From: an uncultured Clostridia bacterium | GTDB taxonomy: Bacteria > Bacillota > Clostridia > UMGS1883 | NCBI GenBank assembly: GCA_947630525.1 | Contig: CANRHW010000101.1 | Coordinates: 1 to 5,901, forward strand | Reading direction: 5' to 3' | DNA length: 5,901 nucleotides | In this document: piece after piece, positions 1 to 5,901 of the stretch | How positions within the stretch are numbered: the stretch's first letter is position 1 | Layout: each line of letters starts with the position of its first letter | Program-made: the position numbers and the translations under genes | Notes under the pieces: generated by a model | Told to the model about the DNA's origin: nothing | Seen by the model: the letters and a program-made list of their open reading frames with translations, nothing else | Databases searched by the model: none

Positions 1-484
1 CATTGACGGTGAGCATGAAAACGAGGGTGCCCAATATGGTCACTATGCCGGTAAAAAGCTGCGTAAATCCCATTAGCAGACCGTCGGCAAACTGGTCCAC
101 GTCGGCAATGACGCGGCTGACGATCTCACCGGTCGGGTGAGCGTCAATATAACTGAGGGGCAGTTTTTCGATTTTATCAAAGGCGTCCCGACGTATATCT
201 CTGACCACGTTATATGTAAGGCGGTTATTGCACACGTTCATCAACCACTGCAAAACGGCGGTCGCTCCCACAATGACGACGATTTTTAGCAGAATTGCGC
301 CCATGGCGGCAAAGTCCACGCGGCCCTTCCCCACCGCCAGGTCCACAGCGTCGCCCACAAGCATGGGCACGTATAGCGTCAAGGCCACGGACGCCGCCGA
401 GAATATCATCGACAAAACAAGGAAAAACTTATATATACCTATATATTTTAGCACCTTTTTCAGAGTTTCGGCGTTCTTTTTCAC
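1..484 (-). CDS. ABC exporter half-transporter, N-terminal part (runs off the left edge)
   Basis: This is the first ~161 residues of a type IV (B-family) ABC exporter subunit; the rest, including the ATP-binding domain, lies left of the window. I chose a GTG start at 484-482, because an AAAGGAGG ribosome binding site (493-500) sits 8 bases upstream and translation begins KKNAETLKKVLKYIGIYKF, a usual cytoplasmic elbow-helix start. Hydrophobic stretches at about residues 20-45 and 61-82 look like the first two transmembrane helices. Residues ~91-131 hold the classic intracellular-loop motif (RDIRRDAFDKIEKLPLSYID, then PTGEIVSRVIADVDQ), strong family evidence. The start lies 3 bases beyond the stop of the upstream ABC gene and its ribosome binding site is inside that gene, so the two are probably translationally coupled. 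Inference: it pairs with the upstream subunit as a heterodimer and should hold the canonical catalytic Glu, which cannot be seen here. Substrate unknown. Confidence 0.93.
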   Translation of the reverse strand, partial: MKKNAETLKKVLKYIGIYKFFLVLSMIFSAASVALTLYVPMLVGDAVDLAVGKGRVDFAAMGAILLKIVVIVGATAVLQWLMNVCNNRLTYNVVRDIRRDAFDKIEKLPLSYIDAHPTGEIVSRVIADVDQFADGLLMGFTQLFTGIVTILGTLVFMLTVN

Positions 485-487
485 CGC

Positions 488-2206
488 TCAGGCCTCCTTT
501 CTAAACTGAGACTGCCAAATCTCGCGGTAGGCCTCGCAATTTTCAAGCAGGTCGGCGTGAGCGCCCATTCCGACGGCCGCGCCGTCGTCAAGCACAATTA
601 TAAGGTCGGCATATTGAATAGCCGAGGCCCGCTGTGAAACAATAAACACGGTGGCGCCGCCGCAGCCCTCGCGTATGGCCCTGCGGAGCCGGGCGTCGGT
701 GGCGTAATCAAGGGCCGACGAGCTGTCGTCGAATATGAGGATTTTGGGCCTTTTAATGAGCGCTCGAGCAATAGTGAGCCGCTGGCGCTGCCCGCCGGAG
801 AAATTGCCGCCGCCTTGCTCTACGGGGCTGTCGAGGCCATTTTCTTTAGCGGCTATCACGTCCGCGGCCTGGGCCATTTCAAGAGCCGCCCACAGTTCGT
901 CCTCGGAGGCGGCGGGCTTGCCCCAGAGGAGGTTGCTCCTGACGGTGCCCTTGAACAGCGCCGCTTTTTGGGGAACCACGCCTATTTTATCCCTGAGCGC
1001 CGCAACGGTATAATCCCTCACGTCCACGCCGTCAACAAGCACCTGCCCGGCCGAAGCGTCGTAAAAGCGCGGTATCAAGTTCACCAGCGACGTTTTGCCG
1101 CTGCCGGTGCCGCCAATGACGCCAACCGTCATACCGGGCTTTACCTTAAAACTGATATTAGAAATAGAGTCTGCGCCGGCGTTTTTGTAGCGCAGGGACA
1201 CGCCGCGAAATTCCACGGCGTACTCGCTTGTACCTTCCGAAGCCGCGCTCCCGTCGGCCATCGACGAGCTCACCTCGAATATCTCCTGCACCCGGTTGCC
1301 GCAGGCAATAGCCTTGGTGACGGATATAATAAGGTTGGCCAGCTTGACCAGCTCGACCAAAATCTGCGACATATAGTTAACGAGGGCCACAAGCTCGCCC
1401 TGGGAAATCGCCCCGCTGTTTACCCGCAGGGCCCCGCGGCGGATAAGGGCCACCGTGGCCAGATTGATTATCACGTAGGTGACCGGGTTCATCAGGCCTG
1501 AAATGCGGCCCACAAATTTTTGCAGCCCGGTGAGGCTCTCATTTTTTTCGCTAAATCCGGCTATTTCGTCCGTCTCTCTGTTGAAAGCGCGGATCACCCT
1601 TGCGCCGGTGAGATTTTCACGAGTCGAAAGAAGCACCCTGTCGAGAGCCGCCTGAACCTTTTTGTACAAGGGTATGCTTACCAGCATTATGCCGAACACT
1701 ACCACTGAAAGCGCCGGTATCGTGACCACAAAAGTCACCGCCGACGGCGCGTCAACGGTAAATGCCATTATCATGGCTCCGAACACCACTACGGGCGAGC
1801 GCAGGAACAGCCGAAGCACAAGGTTAACGCCGTTTTGCACCTGGTTCACGTCGCTGGTCATGGAGGTGATAAGGCGGCTGGTTCCAAGGCCGTCCAGCTC
1901 GGTATAGGACAAGCTCTGGATATGGGCGAAAAGCTCATGCCTGAGCTTGGCGGTAAAACCCGTGGCGGCCCTTGCGGCAAAAAATTGGGCCGTTATTGAG
2001 CAGACGAGGCCGATAAGTCCCAGCGCCGCCATGAGCAGGCACATGCGGACGATATAGCCCGTGTCGCCATTCGCTATGCCTACGTCGATTATTGCCGCCA
2101 TTACCAGGGGGACAAGCAGCTCAAAAAAGGCCTCCAGCATTTTGAACAGCGGGGCCAGCACGGTTTCCATTTTGTAGGCTTTAAGGTATTTAAGCAGTTT
2201 AAACAC
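488..2206 (-). CDS. ABC exporter half-transporter with degenerate ATP site (ATP-binding/permease protein)
   Basis: A complete 572-residue membrane exporter subunit, normal length for a fused TMD-NBD half-transporter. The first ~300 residues hold about six hydrophobic helices. The nucleotide-binding domain shows an A-loop Tyr340, Walker A GGTGSGKT (365-372), Q-loop Gln413, signature FSGGQ (469-473), Walker B ILIFDD (489-494) and D-loop SALD (497-500). Two key residues are non-canonical: Asp494 replaces the catalytic Glu after Walker B, and Gln525 (IVSQRAS) replaces the switch-loop His. Such changes are known from one half of heterodimeric exporters such as LmrC of LmrCD and TM287 of TM287/288, so I infer pairing with the gene 3 bases downstream. 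Start: GTG at 2206-2204, with GGAGG (2213-2217) 6 bases upstream; it overlaps the previous gene by 8 bases within GTGTTTAA. Stop is TGA. Exporters of this type move drugs, lipids or peptides; nothing here identifies the cargo. Confidence 0.95.
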   Translation of the reverse strand: MFKLLKYLKAYKMETVLAPLFKMLEAFFELLVPLVMAAIIDVGIANGDTGYIVRMCLLMAALGLIGLVCSITAQFFAARAATGFTAKLRHELFAHIQSLSYTELDGLGTSRLITSMTSDVNQVQNGVNLVLRLFLRSPVVVFGAMIMAFTVDAPSAVTFVVTIPALSVVVFGIMLVSIPLYKKVQAALDRVLLSTRENLTGARVIRAFNRETDEIAGFSEKNESLTGLQKFVGRISGLMNPVTYVIINLATVALIRRGALRVNSGAISQGELVALVNYMSQILVELVKLANLIISVTKAIACGNRVQEIFEVSSSMADGSAASEGTSEYAVEFRGVSLRYKNAGADSISNISFKVKPGMTVGVIGGTGSGKTSLVNLIPRFYDASAGQVLVDGVDVRDYTVAALRDKIGVVPQKAALFKGTVRSNLLWGKPAASEDELWAALEMAQAADVIAAKENGLDSPVEQGGGNFSGGQRQRLTIARALIKRPKILIFDDSSSALDYATDARLRRAIREGCGGATVFIVSQRASAIQYADLIIVLDDGAAVGMGAHADLLENCEAYREIWQSQFRKEA

Positions 2207-2654
2207 GGTTTTCCTCCATGTATTTATCCAAAATTTCTATTGCACAGCGAATATACGCGCCGCACGGGCGTTTTTTGTAATAGTCCGCCGTCCTTTCTTC
2301 GGGGACGTAAGTTCCCTCCGGCGCCTTTAGGCCCAGAAGCTCCCGACAGACGATAGAACCATTTATTTCCCTGAATTTTGAGGCAAGTTCCTGAATAAGC
2401 TTATAATGTGCGCTCTTTTCATCTCTGTCCTTCCACACTTTCCCGGTGCCGTAAATCAGGCCCGCGGCCATGAACATTCCGCTGACCGCGCCGCACACCT
2501 CCCGCATACGGCCCATGCCGCCGCCAAACGGCCCGGCAATTTTCAGCGCTACGGCCTCGTCAAGGCCGAGTTCGTCACAGTATGCACACAATACCGACTG
2601 AGCACAGCTCATTCCGCTTTTGAAAAGACTTTCGCCATATTCGGCCCTATTCAT
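2199..2654 (-). CDS. C_GCAxxG_C_C family putative redox-active protein
   Basis: A 151-residue soluble protein with no signal peptide or membrane segment. It matches the C_GCAxxG_C_C family (about 140 residues, four conserved Cys): SCAQSV around Cys17, a Gly-rich PFGGGMGRM stretch (42-50), the CGAxxG motif as CGAVSG (54-59), Cys103 in VCRELLG, and Cys131 in RPCGAYIR near the C-terminus. Cys23, Cys26 and Cys137 are extra. The family is thought to be redox-active and is often found beside transporter genes, as here, but no reaction is established. The ATG start (2654-2652) has AAGGGGGA-like purines 7 bases upstream. It lies 12 bases after the zinc-ribbon gene and overlaps the ABC gene by 8 bases, so it sits inside the transporter operon. 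Family assignment is firm; any role in handling metal, thiol or the exporter's substrate is inference. Confidence 0.9.
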   Translation of the reverse strand: MNRAEYGESLFKSGMSCAQSVLCAYCDELGLDEAVALKIAGPFGGGMGRMREVCGAVSGMFMAAGLIYGTGKVWKDRDEKSAHYKLIQELASKFREINGSIVCRELLGLKAPEGTYVPEERTADYYKKRPCGAYIRCAIEILDKYMEENRV

Positions 2655-2666
2655 TTAAAATCCCCC

Positions 2667-3161
2667 TTAAAACATAAGCAATGACCCGCCGACGGAGCTG
2701 AACACAACGTATGCCAGCGTAAGGAAAGCCGCAACGGCAATATTCAGCGCCACGCCGACCCATACAAAGCTCACTGCCCGGCGTGAAAACCGCTGGGCCA
2801 GGTCCCAAAGTCCCTGCTGCGCGGCCAATTCACATTCCCGCGCGAAAACGATAGCCGGTATGCCGAGCATCCAGTTGAAAAACAAAACTGTGGTCACAAC
2901 AGCCAACGCCATATGACTGCTCACCTTTGGCGGAGCAGGCAGAACGGCGGGCTGCTCAAAGGCCGCCGTCCCGTCCGGGGCGGGAGCTTCCTCCGCCGCG
3001 GCAGTTTCGGCCTCCGCATCAGGTACTTTATCCGATTCCGGCGTTTCGCCGGCGGCCATTACCTCTTCGATTTTCCCTTCGCCGGTCTCAAAGGAGCAGC
3101 CGCAGCCGTCGCAAAATGCCGTACCATCAGGGTTTTCTTTCCCGCACAGCTTACATATCAT
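2667..3161 (-). CDS. Zinc-ribbon membrane protein with CD225/dispanin-like domain
   Basis: A 164-residue protein in three parts. Residues 1-24 form a short zinc ribbon: CKLC (Cys3, Cys6) and CDGC (Cys17, Cys20), plus Cys22. Residues ~25-80 are an acidic linker rich in Ala, Glu and Pro, probably disordered. Residues ~82-155 hold two hydrophobic segments (about 84-106 and 129-155) around a polar loop. The first contains WMLGIPAIVFA, and the loop has a G-(x)n-A-x3-S-x2-A pattern (GLWDLAQRFSRRA); together these resemble CD225/dispanin proteins, common in bacteria with unknown function. The ATG at 3161 has AAAGGA (3171-3176) 9 bases upstream. It is the first gene of the leftward cluster, 12 bases ahead of the C_GCAxxG_C_C gene. 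The zinc ribbon should face the cytoplasm. CD225 similarity is my pattern reading, less certain than the ribbon; a specific role in the exporter locus is speculation. Confidence 0.82.
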   Translation of the reverse strand: MICKLCGKENPDGTAFCDGCGCSFETGEGKIEEVMAAGETPESDKVPDAEAETAAAEEAPAPDGTAAFEQPAVLPAPPKVSSHMALAVVTTVLFFNWMLGIPAIVFARECELAAQQGLWDLAQRFSRRAVSFVWVGVALNIAVAAFLTLAYVVFSSVGGSLLMF

Positions 3162-3255
3162 ACTTGTTCATCCTTTCGTAAAGGGTATTATTATTTTATT
3201 CCACAAAAAAATTCAAAATCCTTTATTTTTTTATATTTAAATAATGATGTAAAAA

Positions 3256-3284
3256 ATTTAAAAAATTTGTGCAAAATCTCTCAA
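3256..3284 (-). promoter_or_regulatory. Possible promoter of the leftward transporter operon
   Basis: Read on the minus strand, TTGAGA (3284-3279), a 17-base gap and TTAAAT (3261-3256) match 9 of 12 consensus bases. It would start transcription near 3249 and be back to back with the glgB promoter. AT-rich sequence makes chance matches likely: a TATAAA without a good -35 and a TTGAAT with a poor -10 also occur closer to the gene. Treat the exact position as unsettled. Confidence 0.3.
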
Positions 3285-3290
3285 AAACAT

Positions 3291-3319
3291 TTGACTATTT
3301 AAGAAAAATTTGTTAAAAT
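3291..3319 (+). promoter_or_regulatory. Sigma-A type promoter of glgBC, extended -10
   Basis: The -35 box TTGACT (3291-3296) is followed by exactly 17 bases and the -10 box TAAAAT (3314-3319), five of six matches to consensus in each. The bases TGT directly before the -10 add an extended -10 element. Transcription would start near 3325-3327, giving a leader of about 30 bases that contains the AAAAGGAG ribosome binding site (3343-3350), 7 bases before the glgB ATG. No operator repeat is evident. Confidence 0.8.
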
Positions 3320-3357
3320 AGAATTAATATATTACATACTGCAAAAGGAGACCGACT

Positions 3358-3942
3358 ATGGAGAAGCAAAGTGAAAAAAATACCGCCCCGAAAAATCCCT
3401 ATATGGATAGTTTTTCGATTTTTTTATACAATGAGGGTAAAAACTATAATTGCTACGAGTGCCTCGGCGCACACCCCAGCGATCTGTTTGGCATACCCGG
3501 CTACAGCTTTGCCGTTTGGGCGCCCAACGCCGCCGCAGTCAGCGTCGTGGGTGACTTCAACGATTGGGACCCATCCGCGGCCAGTATGTTTCCCCAGGGA
3601 GATACCGGCATTTGGCACGCGTTCATAAAAGACGTGCGGGAGGGCATGAACTACAAATACTACATTAAGGCAAAAAACGGCGAGCTCATATATAAGGCCG
3701 ACCCGGTAGGCTTCCGCTGCCAGCTGCGGCCCGAGACCGCCAGCGTCACCTATGACCTTAGCGGTTTTGAGTGGAGCGACGCAAAGTGGCTGGAGACCCG
3801 CGTCACCACCGCCCCTTATGACAAGCCCATGCTGATTTACGAAATGCACGCCGGCAGTTGGAGGCAGCACGAGGACGGGAGCTTTTACAACTTTCGGGAG
3901 CTGGCGGACGAGCTTGCGCCTTATCTGACAGAAATGGGCTAG
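3358..3942 (+). CDS. glgB: GlgB N-terminal fragment (CBM48 domain and start of the barrel)
   Basis: This is what would be translated if TAG terminates: 194 residues. After a polar leader (1-20), residues ~48-134 form the CBM48-type carbohydrate-binding module (FAVWAPNA at 51-58, VSVVGDFNDWDP at 61-72, GMNYKYYI at 96-103). The first strand of the GH13 catalytic barrel follows (LIYEMHAGSW, 159-168), and the fragment ends in LTEMG just before the second strand. It contains no catalytic residue, so this fragment alone cannot branch glucan, though it might still bind it. Start choice rests on the strong ribosome binding site at 3343-3350. Confidence 0.75.
   Translation: MEKQSEKNTAPKNPYMDSFSIFLYNEGKNYNCYECLGAHPSDLFGIPGYSFAVWAPNAAAVSVVGDFNDWDPSAASMFPQGDTGIWHAFIKDVREGMNYKYYIKAKNGELIYKADPVGFRCQLRPETASVTYDLSGFEWSDAKWLETRVTTAPYDKPMLIYEMHAGSWRQHEDGSFYNFRELADELAPYLTEMG
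3940..3942 (+). other. In-frame amber (TAG) codon inside glgB
   Basis: TAG replaces an expected Tyr or Phe codon at position 195 of GlgB. It lies in a CTAG tetranucleotide, in the 5-base loop of a small inverted repeat ATGGG/CCCAT (3934-3938 and 3944-3948). That repeat is largely forced by the conserved coding sequence (MG-x-TH) and is probably coincidental. The four complete or terminal gene ends visible in the window use TAA or TGA, never TAG. Confidence 0.9.
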
Positions 3943-3948
3943 ACCCAT

Positions 3949-5292
3949 GTGGAGCTGATGCCCATATCGGAATATCCCTTTGACGGAAGCTGGGGCTACC
4001 AGGTGACGGGATATTTCGCGGTGACCGCCAGATACGGCGAACCCAAGGACTTCATGTACTTTGTGAACAGGCTCCACGCGGAGGGTATAGCCGTTATCCT
4101 TGACTGGGTGCCCGCCCACTTCCCAAAGGATGCTCACGGTTTAAGATTGTTTGACGGTACGCCGGTCTATGAATATGCTGACCCCCGCCTTGGCGAACAC
4201 AAGGAGTGGGGCACGCTGGTGTTTGACTACGGCAAAACTCAAGTGGTGTCGTTCCTCATTTCCAGCGCCATGTTCTGGCTTGACAAATACCATGTGGACG
4301 GTCTAAGGGTGGATGCGGTCAGCAGCATGCTCTACCTTGATTATTCCCGTACGGAATGGGTCCGCAACAAATATGGCAAGAATGAAAACCTCGAAGCCAT
4401 CGAGTTTTTGAAAAACCTCAACAAAGCCGTATTTATGAAATTCCCCAACACCCTTATGATAGCAGAGGAATCCACGGCCTGGCCGCTGGTCACCAAACCC
4501 GCTCACGAGGGGGGGCTTGGCTTCAACTACAAGTGGAACATGGGCTGGATGAACGACATGCTCCGTTACATGAGCATGGACCCTTTCTTCCGCAAGGGCA
4601 ACCACTCAATTCTGACCTTTTCCATGATGTACGCTTTCAGCGAAAACTTTATTCTGCCGTTTTCCCATGATGAGGTCGTGCATGGCAAGGCCAGTATCAT
4701 TGGCAAAATGTCCGGCCTTGAGGGGCAAAAGTTCGACTCGCTGCGGGCGCTTATGATGTACAAAATGGCTCATCCCGGCAAAAAGCTGGACTTTATGGGC
4801 AGCGAGCTGGCGCAAGTCATAGAGTGGCGCTATTACGAGGGCCTGGAATGGCATTTGCTCGATCTGCCACGGCACAGTCAATACCACGAGTTTATAAAGC
4901 AGCTCAACCATTTTTACACCAGCCACAAGGCCTTTTATGAAATTGAAAACAGCTGGGACGGCTTCCAATGGATAAACGCCAACGACGCCGACCGCAGCGT
5001 AATCTCGTTTATTCGCAGGGGCAGGAAAAAGGGCGATGAAATAATCGTTATCTGCAATTTTACCCCCGTTGAATATAAAAAATACCGTGTGGGCGTTCCT
5101 CAGCGGGGCGACTACCGGGAGTGCTTCTCCTCCGACGCGGCCCGGTTTGGCGGCGGCGGCCGGAGCGTGGGCACGGTGCGTTCGTATAAGAAGCCTATCG
5201 ACGGAATGCCGTATTCCATCGACATCGATCTTCCGCCCATGAGCGCGATATACCTTAAGCGGTACAGTATACAGTCAAAAAAGGCAAGATAA
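3949..5292 (+). CDS. glgB: GlgB C-terminal portion (GH13 catalytic barrel) downstream of the amber codon
   Basis: The frame is open from 3943; the first possible start codons are GTG 3949 and ATG 3958, but neither has a well-placed ribosome binding site, so separate translation is doubtful. In full-gene numbering it holds every GH13 region: DWVPAHF (249-255), DGLRVDAV with nucleophile Asp319, IAEES with the acid/base Glu at 370/371, and SHDEVVHGK with His437 and Asp438. FDGSWGYQVTGYFAV, LYLDYSR and KWNMGWM are branching-enzyme hallmarks. Residues ~542-637 are the C-terminal beta-sandwich. KLDFMGSELAQ (476-486 region) is slightly off the usual KLLFMG-E-F-Q pattern but not disruptive. On its own it lacks CBM48 and the first barrel strand, so it is unlikely to fold well. 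Confidence 0.7.
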   Translation: MELMPISEYPFDGSWGYQVTGYFAVTARYGEPKDFMYFVNRLHAEGIAVILDWVPAHFPKDAHGLRLFDGTPVYEYADPRLGEHKEWGTLVFDYGKTQVVSFLISSAMFWLDKYHVDGLRVDAVSSMLYLDYSRTEWVRNKYGKNENLEAIEFLKNLNKAVFMKFPNTLMIAEESTAWPLVTKPAHEGGLGFNYKWNMGWMNDMLRYMSMDPFFRKGNHSILTFSMMYAFSENFILPFSHDEVVHGKASIIGKMSGLEGQKFDSLRALMMYKMAHPGKKLDFMGSELAQVIEWRYYEGLEWHLLDLPRHSQYHEFIKQLNHFYTSHKAFYEIENSWDGFQWINANDADRSVISFIRRGRKKGDEIIVICNFTPVEYKKYRVGVPQRGDYRECFSSDAARFGGGGRSVGTVRSYKKPIDGMPYSIDIDLPPMSAIYLKRYSIQSKKAR

Positions 5293-5314
5293 ATTTTTAG
5301 AAAGGATGATATAT

Positions 5315-5901
5315 ATGAAGTCTACAGACTGTGTGGCAATGATACTTGCGGGCGGTCAGGGGAGCCGGTTGGGCGTCCTCACCACCACGGTAGCCAAGCC
5401 CGCCGTTCCCTTTGGCGGCAAGTATCGCATTATTGATTTTGCCCTGAGCAACTGCGTTCACTCCGGGATAGACACGGTGGGCGTGCTCACTCAGTATCAG
5501 CCCCTGGAGCTGAACACCTATATCGGAAGCGGCAACCCCTGGGACCTTAACCGCAACAGCGGAGGAATATATGTTTTGCCCCCCTACCAGAAGGCCGAAA
5601 GCGGCGAGTGGTATAAGGGCACTGCCAACGCCATATATCAGAATATGGAGTTTATCGACAAATTCACGCCCAAATATGTGCTGATACTTTCCGGCGACCA
5701 CATATATAAGATGGACTACAGCAAGATGATACGCTTCCATGAGGAAAAAGGCGCCGACGCCACCGTGGCCGTAATTCAGGTGCCCTGGGAAGAGGCCAGC
5801 CGTTTCGGCATACTGACCGCCGACGAAAACTTCCACATCACCGAGTTTGCCGAAAAGCCCGCCGAGCCCAAGAGCAATCTGGCCTCCATGGGCATCTATG
5901 T
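5315..5901 (+). CDS. glgC: Glucose-1-phosphate adenylyltransferase, N-terminal part (runs off the right edge)
   Basis: The first ~195 residues of ADP-glucose pyrophosphorylase, which makes ADP-glucose from glucose 1-phosphate and ATP, the committed step of bacterial glycogen synthesis in the cytoplasm. Motifs of the nucleotidyltransferase fold are in order: MILAGGQGSRLGVLT (9-23), AKPAVPFGGKYRIIDFALSN (27-46), WYKGTANAIYQN (99-110), LILSGDHIYKMDY (123-135) with the metal-binding Asp128, ASRFGIL (161-167) and the glucose-phosphate-binding EFAEKP (177-182). The intact GGQGSRL loop favours GlgC over its paralogue GlgD, which often loses it. The ATG at 5315 has AAAGGA (5301-5306) 8 bases upstream. 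Only 22 bases separate it from glgB and no terminator lies between, so the two are likely co-transcribed; premature termination in glgB could reduce glgC expression by polarity. The regulatory C-terminal domain is outside the window. Confidence 0.96.
   Translation, partial: MKSTDCVAMILAGGQGSRLGVLTTTVAKPAVPFGGKYRIIDFALSNCVHSGIDTVGVLTQYQPLELNTYIGSGNPWDLNRNSGGIYVLPPYQKAESGEWYKGTANAIYQNMEFIDKFTPKYVLILSGDHIYKMDYSKMIRFHEEKGADATVAVIQVPWEEASRFGILTADENFHITEFAEKPAEPKSNLASMGIY

Larger units (their letters stand above)
3162..3357. other. Divergent AT-rich intergenic control region with phased A-tracts
   Basis: This 196-base gap separates the leftward transporter operon from the rightward glycogen operon and is far more AT-rich than the genes around it. 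A-runs at 3251-3256, 3260-3265, 3273-3276 and 3283-3287 have centres 9, 12 and 10.5 bases apart, close to one helical turn, ending just before the glgB -35 box. Such phasing is known to bend DNA, and A/T-rich DNA here can act as an UP element; both are inferences. I see no tRNA, riboswitch fold or strong terminator hairpin in it. Confidence 0.6.
3358..5292 (+). pseudogene. glgB: 1,4-alpha-glucan branching enzyme gene interrupted by an in-frame amber codon
   Basis: The full reading frame has 644 codons before the TAA, a normal length for bacterial GlgB (GH13 family, cytoplasmic), which cuts alpha-1,4 glucan chains and rejoins them as alpha-1,6 branches during glycogen synthesis. Codon 195 is TAG (3940-3942). 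The sequence on both sides is a seamless branching enzyme: ...LTEMG-[TAG]-THVELMP..., where relatives have Tyr or Phe. TAG is one base from either Tyr codon. No insertion, deletion or second stop is present. The ATG start has AAAAGGAG 7 bases upstream and a strong promoter before it, and glgC follows 22 bases after the stop. It is a pseudogene if TAG terminates here; a sequence error or amber suppression would make it a working gene. Identity as glgB is near certain; functional status is open. Confidence 0.9.

Noticed and set aside
428..451. AT-rich tatata stretch near the start of the partial ABC gene as a promoter
   Set aside because: It lies inside the coding sequence (KYIGIYK codons) after the start and has no paired -35 box that I can identify; operon spacing explains expression.
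228..509. Short plus-strand open frames opposite the partial ABC subunit
   Set aside because: The minus strand reads as a well-conserved exporter membrane domain through this stretch; the plus-strand translations are low-complexity and unsupported.
815..1501. A 228-codon open frame on the plus strand, antisense to the ABC exporter gene
   Set aside because: It lies wholly opposite a gene with unmistakable ABC motifs, has no ribosome binding site of note, and its His/Arg/Gly-rich translation resembles no family; a shadow of GC-rich codon use.
2913..3302. Plus-strand open frames running from opposite the zinc-ribbon gene into the intergenic region
   Set aside because: Arg-rich translations with no motif; they cover the minus-strand zinc-ribbon protein and then AT-rich control DNA.
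3934..3948. ATGGG/CCCAT hairpin around the amber codon as a readthrough signal
   Set aside because: Only a 5-base-pair stem, mostly dictated by conserved codons for Met-Gly-x-Thr-His; known recoding elements lie downstream of the stop and are larger.
3424..4137. A 237-codon open frame on the minus strand, antisense to glgB across the amber codon
   Set aside because: It mirrors conserved GlgB coding sequence, has no family-like motifs, and is explained by codon bias on the opposite strand.
5297..5836. A 179-codon open frame on the minus strand opposite glgC
   Set aside because: The plus strand encodes a clear GlgC with all motifs in order; the antisense frame is a shadow.

Overview
The window looks like chromosomal DNA from an anaerobic, fairly GC-rich member of the Clostridia. 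This rests on protein style: a GlgB-GlgC pair with Firmicutes-like motifs, a C_GCAxxG_C_C redox-type protein, strong AAAGGAG-type ribosome binding sites, and a very AT-rich intergenic region between GC-rich genes. No genus can be named from the sequence alone.

The layout is two divergent gene clusters separated by one 196-base AT-rich intergenic region (3162-3357). Leftward (minus strand), in order of transcription, are a zinc-ribbon/CD225-like membrane protein (3161-2667), a C_GCAxxG_C_C family protein (2654-2199), a complete ABC exporter half-transporter (2206-488) and the N-terminal part of a second half-transporter (484 to beyond base 1). These four are spaced by 12, -8 and 3 bases and look like one translationally coupled operon. 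The complete half-transporter carries a degenerate ATP site (Asp in place of the catalytic Glu, Gln in place of the switch His). This predicts an asymmetric heterodimer with the second subunit, of the LmrCD / TM287-288 kind. The substrate cannot be read from the sequence.

Rightward (plus strand) is a glycogen synthesis operon. It has a near-consensus extended -10 promoter (TTGACT-N17-TAAAAT with TGT before the -10), then glgB (3358-5292), then, 22 bases later, glgC (5315 to beyond the window end). GlgC would make ADP-glucose and GlgB would add alpha-1,6 branches; the glycogen synthase gene is not in the window and probably lies downstream.

The most notable observation is that glgB is interrupted by a single in-frame amber codon (TAG, 3940-3942). 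It falls where branching enzymes normally have Tyr or Phe, in the segment EMG-[Y/F]-THVELMP. Frame, length and all catalytic motifs are otherwise intact on both sides. This is a fresh nonsense mutation, a sequence error, or a suppressed/recoded amber codon; the sequence alone cannot decide. I see no mobile element, CRISPR array, tRNA or rRNA in the window, and nothing that is clearly a wholly new system.
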